From: Roseomonas mucosa
GTDB taxonomy: Bacteria; Pseudomonadota; Alphaproteobacteria; Acetobacterales; Acetobacteraceae
Assembly: GCA_945878375.1 (NCBI GenBank)
Contig: CAMDWG010000005.1
Location: 62,001-126,000 of the forward strand
Length of the DNA stretch: 64,000 bases
Direction of reading: 5' to 3'
Part shown: piece after piece, positions 16,405-24,270 of the stretch
Layout: every line of letters begins with the position of its first letter
Numbering within the stretch: position 1 is the first letter of the stretch
Notes under the pieces: model-generated
Seen by the model: the letters and a program-made list of their open reading frames with translations, nothing else
The model's database searches: none
What the model was told of the DNA's origin: nothing
Translations under genes and position numbers: made by a program

Positions 16405-17789
16405 GCGTCGAGCGCGCTGCGGCGGTGCTGGCGCGGGACGAAGCGGCCGGTGCCGGGCTTGGCCTTCACCTCCGTCCCGTTCCAGATCTCGGCGCCGCGC
16501 AGATAGGTCGCGGCGACGCGCGCCTTCATCGGGCGGCCATGATAGGGCGACCAGCGCGCATCGTCCCGGTCGCGGATGGACGCCTCGTCGAACACGAACT
16601 CGCCCCGTTCCAGCACGCAGAAATCCGCATCCGCGCCGAGCCGGATGCCGCCCTTCTTCGGATCGAGCCCGTGGAACCGCGCCGGCTCCTCGGAGCACAT
16701 CCGCGCCATGACGGTGGGCGGCAGGCCGCGTTCGGCCAGCAGCGAATACATCAGCGGCGCGAAGCTCTGCATGCCCGTCAGCCCGGCGCCGACGGCGAAG
16801 ATGTCGCCGGCATAGACCTTCTTCTGCCGGGGCCAGGGGGCGTGGTCGGTCGAGACATAGGCGACGATGCCGTCATCCAGCGCGGCCCACATCCGCTCCA
16901 CCTCCGCCGCCGTGCGGAAGGGCGGGTTGCACTTCCCGAAGCCTTCCAGGCGGACGATGTCCTCCTCCGTCATGCAGAGATACTGGATGCAGGCCTCGCC
17001 CGAGGTCTTGGCCCCCTGGCCGCGATAGATTTTCGCGAGTTCGAAGCCGCGGGCCAGCGAGGAGTGCGCGATATGCACATGGGCGCCCGTCTCCAGCGCC
17101 ATCTCGAAGATCGTGAGGTCCGCCATCGTCTCGGTGATCGGCGGGCGGGTGCGGCAATGCCAGATGGGGGAGAGGTTGCCCGCGGCCTTGGCGGCCTCCG
17201 AGAACTTCACCACCAGTTCCTGGTCCTCGTTATGGACCGCGACCATCAGGCCGGTGGATGCGATCTCCGCGAAGGCCGAGAGCATGGTCGGGTGGTCGAT
17301 GCGCGGGAAGCGGTGCGCGTCGTATTCATAGGTGGAGACCTTGAAGGCGCTGGCGCCGGCTTCCGCGATGCCGGCGACCTCCTCGATCCCGCCCGTCTTC
17401 CGGATGGTGCCGTAGAGCGCCATGTCCACATGGGACAGGCGGTTCACCCATTCCACCTTCTCGCGGAAGATGGCCCCGCTGGTGACGGGCTGGGGCACGT
17501 CATAGGGCATGTCGCAGACGGTGGTGACGCCGCCGGCGGCCGCCGACATCGTCGATCCCTCGATCCCCGGCCAGCCGGTGCTGCTGGAGGTGTGCATGTG
17601 CCCATCCACCAGGCCGGGCATGATCAGCTTGCCGTCATGCCTCGCGATCGCCTTGGAAGGCGGGGGCGCGCCTTCGCCGATGGCGGCGATGGTCTCGCCC
17701 CGGATGGCGACATAGCCGCCCGGCACCACGCGGTCCGAAAGCACCACATCGCCCGTGAGCACGAGGTCGAAGGGGGCGGCGTCTGACAT
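16401..17789 (-). CDS. Hydantoinase/dihydropyrimidinase-type amidohydrolase
   Basis: 462-residue cyclic amidohydrolase (D-hydantoinase, dihydropyrimidinase or allantoinase group). The binuclear metal site is visible: His64 and His66 in DGHMHT, the carboxylated Lys150 in AFKVSTYEY, His in VAVHNED, His in HIAHSS and the catalytic Asp in STDHAPW. It opens the ring of a hydantoin or related cyclic amide. It heads an operon ending in an N-carbamoyl hydrolase, which would take the opened product to an amino acid, so hydantoinase is preferred over allantoinase. Confidence 0.85.
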   Translation of the reverse strand: MSDAAPFDLVLTGDVVLSDRVVPGGYVAIRGETIAAIGEGAPPPSKAIARHDGKLIMPGLVDGHMHTSSSTGWPGIEGSTMSAAAGGVTTVCDMPYDVPQPVTSGAIFREKVEWVNRLSHVDMALYGTIRKTGGIEEVAGIAEAGASAFKVSTYEYDAHRFPRIDHPTMLSAFAEIASTGLMVAVHNEDQELVVKFSEAAKAAGNLSPIWHCRTRPPITETMADLTIFEMALETGAHVHIAHSSLARGFELAKIYRGQGAKTSGEACIQYLCMTEEDIVRLEGFGKCNPPFRTAAEVERMWAALDDGIVAYVSTDHAPWPRQKKVYAGDIFAVGAGLTGMQSFAPLMYSLLAERGLPPTVMARMCSEEPARFHGLDPKKGGIRLGADADFCVLERGEFVFDEASIRDRDDARWSPYHGRPMKARVAATYLRGAEIWNGTEVKAKPGTGRFVPRQHRRSALDA

Positions 17790-17821
17790 GCGGGCCTCTC
17801 GCGGATGGTCGGGCGCGCAGG

Positions 17822-18748
17822 CTAGGCCGGCGGATCGCCCCCGCCAACACTCCCGGACGGGAAGATCATCTCCGCGAAGTCCAGCGCAAGGCGCGTCGCC
17901 TCGCTCTCCCGCTCCGCATTCCAGGCGAGCGCCACGCCGACCGCATGGACCGGCCCTTCCAGTTCGCGGAAGGAGACGCCCGGCGGGCGCAGCCGCGCCA
18001 TTCCCGCGCTGACCAGCGCGACGCCGAGCCCCGCGGCGACGAAGCCGAGCTGCGCCATCGCGCTGCCCACTTCCCGCACCACGCGCGGGGTGAAGCCGGC
18101 GGCGCGGCAGGCGGCGACCATCGCATCCGAATAGGCCGGGCTGATCCCGCGCGGCAGGATCAGCAGCGGCTCATCCGCCAGCAGGCCGAGCGGCAGCGGC
18201 GCGTCGCTCTCGGCGAGTGGATGGCCCGACGGCAGCGCGGCCGCCAGCACGTCGCTGCCCAGCGGGCGCAGCTTCACCGGGTGGCGGTCGCGTTCCAGCC
18301 GCAGCAGGGCCAGGTCCACCTCCCCACGCCGCAGCGCCTCCACCGCATCGGTGGTGTCGAGTTCGCGGACCGAGACCGCGGCTTCGGGCCGCGCGGCCTG
18401 CAGCGCGCGCACCAGCGGCGGCAAGTAGTCGAACAGCGCCGAGGTGACGCAGGCGATCGAGACCGGCGCGTGCCGCCCCGCGCGCAATTCCCGCGCCAGC
18501 GATTCGAGTTCCCCCGCATCCTGCGCCAGCCGCCGCGCCAGCGGGATCAGGGCTTCCCCCTCGCGGGTCGGGCGTGCGCCCTTGCCGGTGCGTTCCAGCA
18601 GCTGGACGCCAAGCTCCGCTTCCAGCGCCTGGATCTGCGCCGTCAGCGGCGGCTGCGAGATGCCGAGCCGCGCGGCGGCGCGGCCGAAATGCCCTTCCTC
18701 GGCCACGGCCAGGAAATGCCCGAGGCGGCGAACCAGGCGGAAATCCAT
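17822..18748 (-). CDS. LysR-family transcriptional regulator
   Basis: 308-residue LysR regulator. The winged helix covers residues 1-60 (FLAVAEEGHFGRAAARLGISQPPLTAQIQALEAELG, ending LLERTGKG) and the periplasmic-binding-like effector domain residues 90-295. It is transcribed away from prpD with 154 nt between the starts. That gap holds a palindromic LysR box, so control of prpDC is likely, perhaps with autoregulation. Propionate regulation is more often by PrpR (sigma-54), so a LysR here is a variant arrangement. Confidence 0.9.
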   Translation of the reverse strand: MDFRLVRRLGHFLAVAEEGHFGRAAARLGISQPPLTAQIQALEAELGVQLLERTGKGARPTREGEALIPLARRLAQDAGELESLARELRAGRHAPVSIACVTSALFDYLPPLVRALQAARPEAAVSVRELDTTDAVEALRRGEVDLALLRLERDRHPVKLRPLGSDVLAAALPSGHPLAESDAPLPLGLLADEPLLILPRGISPAYSDAMVAACRAAGFTPRVVREVGSAMAQLGFVAAGLGVALVSAGMARLRPPGVSFRELEGPVHAVGVALAWNAERESEATRLALDFAEMIFPSGSVGGGDPPA

Positions 18749-18795
18749 GGACGCTCCCCAGCGCGGATGGTGCCTCGTCGCGCTTTAGCCGGCGC

Positions 18796-18816
18796 GCGAT
18801 ACGAAATCCATATCGC
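18796..18816. promoter_or_regulatory. LysR-type operator between the LysR gene and prpD
   Basis: Perfect 6-bp inverted repeat GCGATA-N9-TATCGC containing a T-N11-A core, the consensus shape of a LysR binding site. It lies 47 nt upstream of the LysR start and 86 nt upstream of prpD, in the middle of the divergent promoter region. Confidence 0.6.
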
Positions 18817-18902
18817 CCCGCTTGCCCAATCGGAATGGACGATCAAACTCGCCCGGCGCACAAAGGTGGCGTCACGCCCACGGCAGGGTTGAGGGAAGAG
18901 AG

Positions 18903-20444
18903 ATGAAGAAGCACGCAGTGAAGGTTCACGCCTCCAAGGCGTTGCTCCCGCGCGAGGAGCAACTGGCCTGGAAGATGGCGGGCGTCGCCACGGACAAGGT
19001 CGCCGTCCAGAAGGATGTGCAGGCGATGATCATCAACCGGATCATCGACAACGCCTCCGTCGCCATCGCCGCAATCAACCGCCGCCCCGTGGTCTCGGCG
19101 CGCGGCATGGCGCTGGGTCATGCGAAGAAGGCGGGCGGGGCCTCGGTGTTCGGCGTCAAGGCGGCGACCACCGTCTCCCCCGAATGGGCGGCCTGGGCGA
19201 ATGGCACGGCGGTGCGTGAGCTCGACATGCACGACACCTTCCTGGCTGCCGACTACTCTCACCCCGGCGACAACATCCCCCCCGTGCTGGCGGTCGGCCA
19301 GGCGATGGGCAAGTCAGGCCGCGACCTGATCCGTGGCCTCGCCACCGCCTATGAGCTGCATGTCGACCTGGTGCGCGCGATCTGCCTGCATGAGCACAAG
19401 GTGGACCACATCGCCCATCTCTGCCCCGCCGCCGCCGCCGGCATCGGCACGCTGCTCGGCCTGAAGCAGGAGGTGGTGTTCCAGTCCATCCAGCAGGCGC
19501 TGCACACCTCCATCAGCTTCCGCCAGTCCCGCAAGGGCGAGATCAGCAGCTGGAAGGCCTATGCCCCGGCCCATGCCGGCAAGCTGGCGGTGGAAGCCGT
19601 GGACCGCTGCATGCGCGGCGAAGGCGCGCCGTCCCCGATCTATGAGGGTGAGGACAGCGTGATCGCCTGGGTGCTGAGCGGCCGGACGCAGGCCGACAGC
19701 AAGGGCCGCAAGACCGTCTACGACCCCACCTATTACGAGGTGCCCCTGCCCGAGGCCGGGGAGCCGAAGCGCGCCATCCTCGACACCTACACGAAGGAGC
19801 ATTCGGCGGAATACCAGTCGCAGGCCCTGATCGACCTCGCCTTCCGCATGCGGGAGCAGATCAAGGACTTCGACGCCATCGAGAAGATCACGATCCACAC
19901 CAGCCACCACACCCACTACGTGATCGGCACCGGCGCGAACGACCCGCAGAAGATGGACCCGAAGGCCAGCCGCGAGACGCTGGACCATTCGATCATGTAC
20001 ATCTTCGCCGTCGCGCTCCAGGACGGGCGCTGGCACCATGTGGACAGCTACGCGCCGAAGCGCGCCGGCCGCGCGGACACCGTCCGCCTCTGGCACAAGA
20101 TCGAGACGCGCGAGGACGCCGAGTGGACCCGCAAGTACCACTCCCGCGATCCGGAGGAGCTGGCCTTCGGCGGCCGGGTGGAGATCGCCTTCCGCGACGG
20201 CAGCAAGCTGGTGGATGAGCTGGGCGTCGCCAACGCCCATCCGAACGGCGCCCGCCCCTTCGCGCGCGACCAGTATGTGAACAAGTTCCGGACGCTGACC
20301 GAGGGCATCATCTCGACGCGGGAGGCCAACCGCTTCCTCGCCGATGTGCAGGACCTGGCCAGCATCCCGGCCGGTGAGCTGCATGTGCTGAACGTGGCGC
20401 TGCCGGCGGGCGGGCTGCTGGCCAGCAAGCCCGGCATCTTCTGA
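18903..20444 (+). CDS. prpD: 2-methylcitrate dehydratase
   Basis: 513-residue MmgE/PrpD-family dehydratase that converts 2-methylcitrate to 2-methyl-cis-aconitate in the methylcitrate cycle of propionate use. Family marks are [16 protein letters not shown] with [14 protein letters not shown], the [16 protein letters not shown] segment, and [13 protein letters not shown] in the lid domain. ATG at 18903 directly follows GGGAAGAG. It is followed by prpC after 115 nt. prpB is not in the window, and acnD/prpF are not needed when PrpD is present. Confidence 0.9.
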   Translation: MKKHAVKVHASKALLPREEQLAWKMAGVATDKVAVQKDVQAMIINRIIDNASVAIAAINRRPVVSARGMALGHAKKAGGASVFGVKAATTVSPEWAAWANGTAVRELDMHDTFLAADYSHPGDNIPPVLAVGQAMGKSGRDLIRGLATAYELHVDLVRAICLHEHKVDHIAHLCPAAAAGIGTLLGLKQEVVFQSIQQALHTSISFRQSRKGEISSWKAYAPAHAGKLAVEAVDRCMRGEGAPSPIYEGEDSVIAWVLSGRTQADSKGRKTVYDPTYYEVPLPEAGEPKRAILDTYTKEHSAEYQSQALIDLAFRMREQIKDFDAIEKITIHTSHHTHYVIGTGANDPQKMDPKASRETLDHSIMYIFAVALQDGRWHHVDSYAPKRAGRADTVRLWHKIETREDAEWTRKYHSRDPEELAFGGRVEIAFRDGSKLVDELGVANAHPNGARPFARDQYVNKFRTLTEGIISTREANRFLADVQDLASIPAGELHVLNVALPAGGLLASKPGIF

Positions 20445-20468
20445 TCGCCAAGGCGGTCGCCCCCGCGA

Positions 20469-20494
20469 CCCTCTCCCGCGTGAGCGGGGGAGGG
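20469..20494. repeat. REP-like palindromic hairpin between prpD and prpC
   Basis: Imperfect palindrome CCCTCTCCCGC-GTGA-GCGGGGGAGGG with one internal mismatch, inside the 115-nt prpD-prpC gap, followed by a GC-rich tail (GCGAAGCGAGGCGGG). It has the look of a dispersed alphaproteobacterial palindromic unit and could attenuate or stabilise the prpD-prpC transcript. I see only this one copy in the window. Confidence 0.5.
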
Positions 20495-20559
20495 TGCCGA
20501 GCGAAGCGAGGCGGGTTGGGGCGGCGCCGCCTTCACAGGAACAAAAGACGAGGAACGCG

Positions 20560-21696
20560 ATGAGCGAGTCCACCCCAACGATCTACAAGGGTCTCGTCGG
20601 CGTCTATGCCGATGTCTCCACCGTCTCCAAGGTGATGCCGGAGACCAACAGCCTGACCTATCGCGGCTATGCCGTGCAGGATCTGTGCGAGGAAAGCGAC
20701 TTCGAACAGGTCGCCTACCTGCTGTGGCACGGCGAATTGCCGACCGCGGCGCAGCTCGCGGCCTTCCAGGCCGAGGAACGGGCCAGCCGCGCCCTGTCGC
20801 CCGCGCTGATGCAGGTGCTCCGCGCGCTGCCGAAGGACGCGCATCCGATGGATGCGATCCGCACCGCCTGCTCCTTCATGGGCGCCGAGGACCCGGAGGC
20901 GGCCGATGTCTCGGACGCGGCGCAGCGGCGCAAGGCGATGCGGCTGCTGGCCAAGCTGCCCACCGCGGTCGCCGCGACCAACCGCCTGTCCAAGGGGCTG
21001 GAGCCGATCGCGCCGGATGCCTCGCTGCCCTTCTGCGAGAACTTCTTCCACATGGTGTTCGGGAAGGTCCCGGCGCCGGAGGTCATCAAGTCCTTCGACG
21101 TCTCGATGATCCTGTATGCGGAGCACACCTTCAACGCCTCCACCTTCACCGCGCGGACCGTGGCCTCGACGGGTGCTGACATCCACGGCGCGATCACCGC
21201 CGGCATCGCGGCGCTCAAAGGCCCGCTGCATGGCGGGGCGAATGAGGCGGTGATGCACATGCTGAAGGAGATCGGCAGCCCCGAGGCGGCGGAGGACTGG
21301 CTCGAGGGCAAGTTCGATCACAAGGCGCTGGTGATGGGCTTCGGCCACCGGGTCTACAAGAACGGCGACAGCCGCGTCCCCACCATGACCAAATACGCCG
21401 AGAAGATGGCGGAGGTGGTCAGCGACCGTCGCTGGATGGAAACCAGCCGCGTGCTGGCGGCGAAGATGATGCGGGTGAAGGGCATCCACCCGAATCTCGA
21501 TTTCCCGGCGGGCCCTGCCTACTACCTGATGGGCTTCGACATCCCGATGTTCACGCCGATCTTCGTCTGCTCCCGCATCACCGGCTGGGCGGCGCATGTG
21601 TTCGAACAGGCGGCCGACAACCGGCTGATCCGCCCGCTGTCGCTCTACACCGGCGCTGCGCAGCGGCCGGTCGTGCCGATCGAGCGCCGCGGCTGA
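20560..21696 (+). CDS. prpC: 2-methylcitrate synthase / citrate synthase
   Basis: 378-residue type-I citrate-synthase fold enzyme. It has TYRGYAVQDLCEESDFEQVAYLL at the front. The catalytic residues are the first His in LYAEHTFNAST, the second in GFGHRVYKN and the Asp in HPNLDFPAGPAYYLMG. The short length and the prpD neighbour mark it as 2-methylcitrate synthase (propionyl-CoA plus oxaloacetate) rather than the housekeeping citrate synthase. The start follows GACGAGGAACGCG. A strong hairpin lies 9 nt after the stop. Confidence 0.88.
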   Translation: MSESTPTIYKGLVGVYADVSTVSKVMPETNSLTYRGYAVQDLCEESDFEQVAYLLWHGELPTAAQLAAFQAEERASRALSPALMQVLRALPKDAHPMDAIRTACSFMGAEDPEAADVSDAAQRRKAMRLLAKLPTAVAATNRLSKGLEPIAPDASLPFCENFFHMVFGKVPAPEVIKSFDVSMILYAEHTFNASTFTARTVASTGADIHGAITAGIAALKGPLHGGANEAVMHMLKEIGSPEAAEDWLEGKFDHKALVMGFGHRVYKNGDSRVPTMTKYAEKMAEVVSDRRWMETSRVLAAKMMRVKGIHPNLDFPAGPAYYLMGFDIPMFTPIFVCSRITGWAAHVFEQAADNRLIRPLSLYTGAAQRPVVPIERRG

Positions 21697-21705
21697 GACA
21701 TCGCT

Positions 21706-21742
21706 GGTCCGGTCGCCGCGCCATCACAGCGGCGGCCGGACC
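21706..21742 (+). terminator. Hairpin terminator after prpC
   Basis: 14-bp stem (GGTCCGGTCGCCGC against GCGGCGGCCGGACC, one G-T wobble) with a 9-nt loop, starting 9 nt after the prpC stop. No U-tract follows, so termination may be weak or Rho-assisted. Confidence 0.55.
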
Positions 21743-21873
21743 GGTGTGGCGCGATGCGCCGCATCGATGCGAGCGACGCGACGAAACCCTCTCCGTGTGC
21801 CACGCTGCGCGCGCTTCGTCTCATGTCCCGCGCACTCCGCGCGACGGATCGTACGGATCCGATGCGAAACCGT

Positions 21874-21902
21874 TTGACAGATTCGACGCGCATGCATCTT
21901 GT
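21874..21902 (+). promoter_or_regulatory. Candidate sigma-70 promoter upstream of the histone-like gene
   Basis: TTGACA (perfect -35) at 21874-21879, a 17-nt spacer, then TCTTGT (3 of 6 to TATAAT) at 21897-21902. A second -35-like TTGACG lies at 21922. Both are followed by GATTCG. If used, the leader to the histone-like start is about 490 nt. Confidence 0.35.
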
Positions 21903-21939
21903 GTGATTCGCACGCATGCGCTTGACGCGATTCGCACGC
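21880..21939 (+). repeat. GATTCG direct repeats in the promoter region
   Basis: Three spaced copies: GATTCGACGCGCATGC at 21880, GATTCGCACGCATGC at 21905 and GATTCGCACGC at 21929, with 24-25 nt between starts. The near-constant spacing of just over two helical turns suggests operator-like sites. Confidence 0.45.
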
Positions 21940-22396
21940 TGTTTTTCGAAGCCACACCGTCGCCAGCCGCGACGCGACGGACGAAGAAACGCAGCAAGCG
22001 GCACGACGACGCGGCGCGCAGCAGGAAGGAACGGTCGATGGACCGCAGGCTCGGGGAGAAGGGAAGCATCACTCGCGCATCCTTCTCCGCACCGCCCGCC
22101 GGCCCTGGCCCGCGATCCTCCGCGGCGACAACGCCCCGGACGAACATCGCGGCCCCCAGGACGTGCCGCGGCGGGAGAGATGCCGGAGCACGCGCCACGC
22201 GCCTCGTCGCGCCGTGCGCGACCCCGGCGCCCGCGTCCCCATGGCCAGCGGCTTCCACGGCACGGCGCGATACGGGATCCGCGCCGGCCGTCACGCCGCA
22301 CTTCGCCTGCTCCCGTGGGCGCCGCGCCCCGCTTTCGCGCCGGCACGCCACGACCGGAACACGAAGCGTCAACCGATACCGCAAGGACCTGACAGA

Positions 22397-22942
22397 ATGA
22401 CGGACACCACCGAGACCGCCGAGCCGCGCGCCCAGGCGATGGCCATGGCTGCCGCCAAGAAGACGGCGAAGAAGGCCGCCGCCAAGAAGCCGGCTGCCAA
22501 GAAGGCCGCGCCGAAGAAGGCCGCCGCCAAGAAGCCTGCCGCCAAGAAGGCCGCGCCGAAGAAGGCCGCTGCCAAGAAGCCGGCTGCGAAGAAGGCCGCT
22601 CCGAAGGCCGCCGCGAAGAAGGCCGCGCCGAAGAAGGCCGCCGTGAAGAAGGCCGCGCCGAAGAAGGCCGCCGCCAAGAAGGCCGCGCCGAAGAAGGCTG
22701 CCGCGAAGAAGGCCGCGCCGAAGAAGGCCGCCGTGAAGAAGGCTGCGCCGAAGAAGGCCGCCGCCAAGAAGCCAGCCGCCAAGAAGGCCGCACCGAAGGC
22801 TGCCGCGAAGGCCGCTCCGAAGAAGACCAGCTCGGCCCGTTCCGAGGCCGCGAAGCGTGGCGCCGCCACGCGCGCCGCGAAGAAGGCCGCCGCCGCCGCT
22901 GCGGCCGCCGCGACCGCGCCGACGACCGACTCCACGACCTGA
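22397..22942 (+). CDS. Lys/Ala-rich histone H1-like DNA-binding protein
   Basis: 181-residue very basic protein. After an acidic N-terminus (MTDTTETAEP) about 115 residues consist of KKAAPKKAAAKKPAA and KKAAPKKAAA/V units, like eukaryotic H1 tails and bacterial HC1/HC2, AlgP or PhaF tails. The C-terminus has SARSEAAKRGAATRAAKKAA and a short acidic-neutral end. It would bind DNA non-specifically and compact the nucleoid. The translation is supported by strict use of lysine AAG with alanine GCC/GCG. It is transcribed alone, between a non-coding leader and a terminator at 22967. Confidence 0.8.
   Translation: MTDTTETAEPRAQAMAMAAAKKTAKKAAAKKPAAKKAAPKKAAAKKPAAKKAAPKKAAAKKPAAKKAAPKAAAKKAAPKKAAVKKAAPKKAAAKKAAPKKAAAKKAAPKKAAVKKAAPKKAAAKKPAAKKAAPKAAAKAAPKKTSSARSEAAKRGAATRAAKKAAAAAAAAATAPTTDSTT
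22449..22835 (+). repeat. In-gene Lys/Ala codon repeats
   Basis: DNA-level direct repeats of about 45 nt (KKAAPKKAAAKKPAA) and then about 30 nt (KKAAPKKAAA/V), built on GCC-AAG-AAG and GCG-CCG-AAG-AAG. Such repeats are prone to slippage, so unit number is likely to vary between strains. Confidence 0.7.
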
Positions 22943-22966
22943 TCTGACGACCGATCCCGGCGTCGA

Positions 22967-22995
22967 GGGCGTCACCCGCAAGGGTGGCGCCCTTT
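22967..22995 (+). terminator. Terminator after the histone-like gene
   Basis: 11-bp stem GGGCGTCACCC-GCAA-GGGTGGCGCCC with one G-T wobble, followed by TTT and a pyrimidine-rich stretch, 24 nt after the stop codon. Confidence 0.75.
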
Positions 22996-23009
22996 GCGCT
23001 TCTATGGGT

Positions 23010-23123
23010 GCTTCAGGCGCCGGCGCGGTCGCTGCAGTGCCGCTCCCCGCGCTTGGCTTTCGCGCAGGCCAAGGGCGTCCGATTGGCCCTGGCGAGCTGT
23101 GCGCGGGCCGCTACGCGGCCGCC
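23010..23123 (+). repeat. Dispersed structured repeat, copy A
   Basis: About 114 nt between the histone-like terminator and the GNAT gene. It shares the opening CTTCAGGCGCCGGCGC and the core CTTGGCTTTCGCGCAGGCCA with copies B-D. It ends in the hairpin GGCCGC-TAC-GCGGCC (23106-23120). It lacks the middle hairpin of the other copies, so it is the shortest and most diverged member. Confidence 0.65.
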
Positions 23124-23146
23124 AGCCCTTCTTCTAAGGTGGCGGC

Positions 23147-23617
23147 ATGCCCGTCTCGATCCGCCCCTGGCCGCGCGATGCGCGCCATCGCCTGACGCCG
23201 CTGCTGGCCGCCTATGCGGAGGAGATGCGCGCGACGCTCGCCGGCCACCGTCCCGCCGCGCCGGAAGCCCAGGCCGCGCTCCTGGCTTCGCATCCCGCCG
23301 CCGAGGTCCTGGTCGCGGAGGATGCGGCGGGGGTGCCCTGCGGCTTCGCCGTGATCTTCGACCTGCCGGAGATCGTCTTCGCGCGAAGCTGCGGCCTGCT
23401 CGACGATCTCTTCGTCCATCCCGCCTCGCGCGGGCAGGGCATCGCCCGCGCGCTGATCGCGGAGGCCGCCACGATCGGGCGCGCGCGGGGCTGGTCGCAT
23501 CTGCGCTGGATCGTGCCGGAAGCCGATGCCGGCGCCATCGCGCTCTATGACCGCATCGCGGCCCGGGCCGATTGGCGGAGCTATGTCATCCGCCTCGACC
23601 CCGCCGTGTCGCTGTAG
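23147..23617 (+). CDS. GNAT-family N-acetyltransferase
   Basis: 156-residue GNAT protein. The acetyl-CoA motif A is LLDDLFVHPASRGQGIARALIAEAATIGRARG, followed by HLRWIVPEADAGAIALYDRI, the usual post-motif helix. The full protein is a single domain of typical length. The start follows AAGGTGGCGGC. The substrate is unknown. It lies just downstream of repeat copy A and convergent to otnC, with only 3 nt between the stop codons. Confidence 0.85.
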   Translation: MPVSIRPWPRDARHRLTPLLAAYAEEMRATLAGHRPAAPEAQAALLASHPAAEVLVAEDAAGVPCGFAVIFDLPEIVFARSCGLLDDLFVHPASRGQGIARALIAEAATIGRARGWSHLRWIVPEADAGAIALYDRIAARADWRSYVIRLDPAVSL

Positions 23618-23620
23618 TGG

Positions 23621-24265
23621 TCAGCCGAAGGTCCGTAGCAGGTCGTCCACCTGCGCTGGCGTCAGCCGCCTGACGCCCGGCACGTCGCGCAGCAGCAGCG
23701 CGAGGCGCGCGGCTTCCTCCAGCTCCTCGCTGGCATGCACCGCCTCGGTCAGCGTCGCCCCGCTCACCACCGGGCCGTGATTGGCCAGCAGCAGCGCCTT
23801 CGCCGCCAGGGCTGCGGCATGCACCGCGGGCTCCATCGCCGCATCGCCCGGCCGGTAATAGGCGACGCAAGGCAGTCGTCGCCCGATCCGCATGACGAAA
23901 TAGGGCGTCAGCGGCGGGATCTCCGCATCCCCGCCTTCCGGCGCGAGACAGCTGATTGCGGTGGCGTGGGTGGAATGCAGATGCACCACCGCGCCGGCCT
24001 CCGGCCGTGCCGTCAGCACGGCGCGATGCAGGAAGACCTCCTTCGACGGCTTGTCGCCTGACACATGCGACCAATCCGCCGCCAGCTTGCTGATCCGGCC
24101 GGGATCGAGCCGCCCGAGACAGGAATTGGTCGGCGTCATCAGATAGCCATCGGCCAGCCGGACCGAGATGTTGCCCGCCGTGCCGACCGAATAGCCGCGG
24201 TCGAACAGCGACTTCGCGAGCAGCGCCAATTCCTCCCGCGCTGCCGCTTCGCTGACCTGCGCCAT
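23621..24265 (-). CDS. otnC: Class II aldolase, 3-oxo-tetronate-4-phosphate decarboxylase type
   Basis: 214-residue class II aldolase/adducin-fold enzyme, closest in layout to OtnC (YgbL). It has the substrate loop GTAGNISVRLADGYLMTPTN, the zinc ligands in VHLHSTHATA and the third His in LLLANHGPVVSG. OtnC decarboxylates 3-oxo-tetronate-4-phosphate to dihydroxyacetone phosphate. It lies 5 nt after otnK, the kinase making its substrate, which supports the name. It is the last gene of a seven-gene run starting at 29682. Confidence 0.82.
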   Translation of the reverse strand: MAQVSEAAAREELALLAKSLFDRGYSVGTAGNISVRLADGYLMTPTNSCLGRLDPGRISKLAADWSHVSGDKPSKEVFLHRAVLTARPEAGAVVHLHSTHATAISCLAPEGGDAEIPPLTPYFVMRIGRRLPCVAYYRPGDAAMEPAVHAAALAAKALLLANHGPVVSGATLTEAVHASEELEEAARLALLLRDVPGVRRLTPAQVDDLLRTFG

Positions 24266-24270
24266 GCCGG

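Larger units (their letters stand above)
21743..22396. other. Long non-coding stretch upstream of the histone-like gene
   Basis: About 650 nt without a convincing gene. Open frames exist on both strands, but they encode arginine/proline-rich translations with no domain, and none has a ribosome site. The base texture (many CGAY and CGCA steps) differs from the coding regions around it. Near its start are two TTGAC boxes and a repeated GATTCG motif (21874-21939). It may be a long 5' leader or hold a small RNA; I cannot decide which. Confidence 0.5.

Noticed and set aside
21744-22400. Two plus-strand open frames in the non-coding leader
   Set aside because: Both translate to Arg/Pro/Ser-rich sequence with no domain, lack ribosome sites, and overlap each other.
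22449-22835. Regular repeats suggesting a CRISPR array
   Set aside because: The units are in frame, lack unique spacers and encode Lys/Ala repeats.
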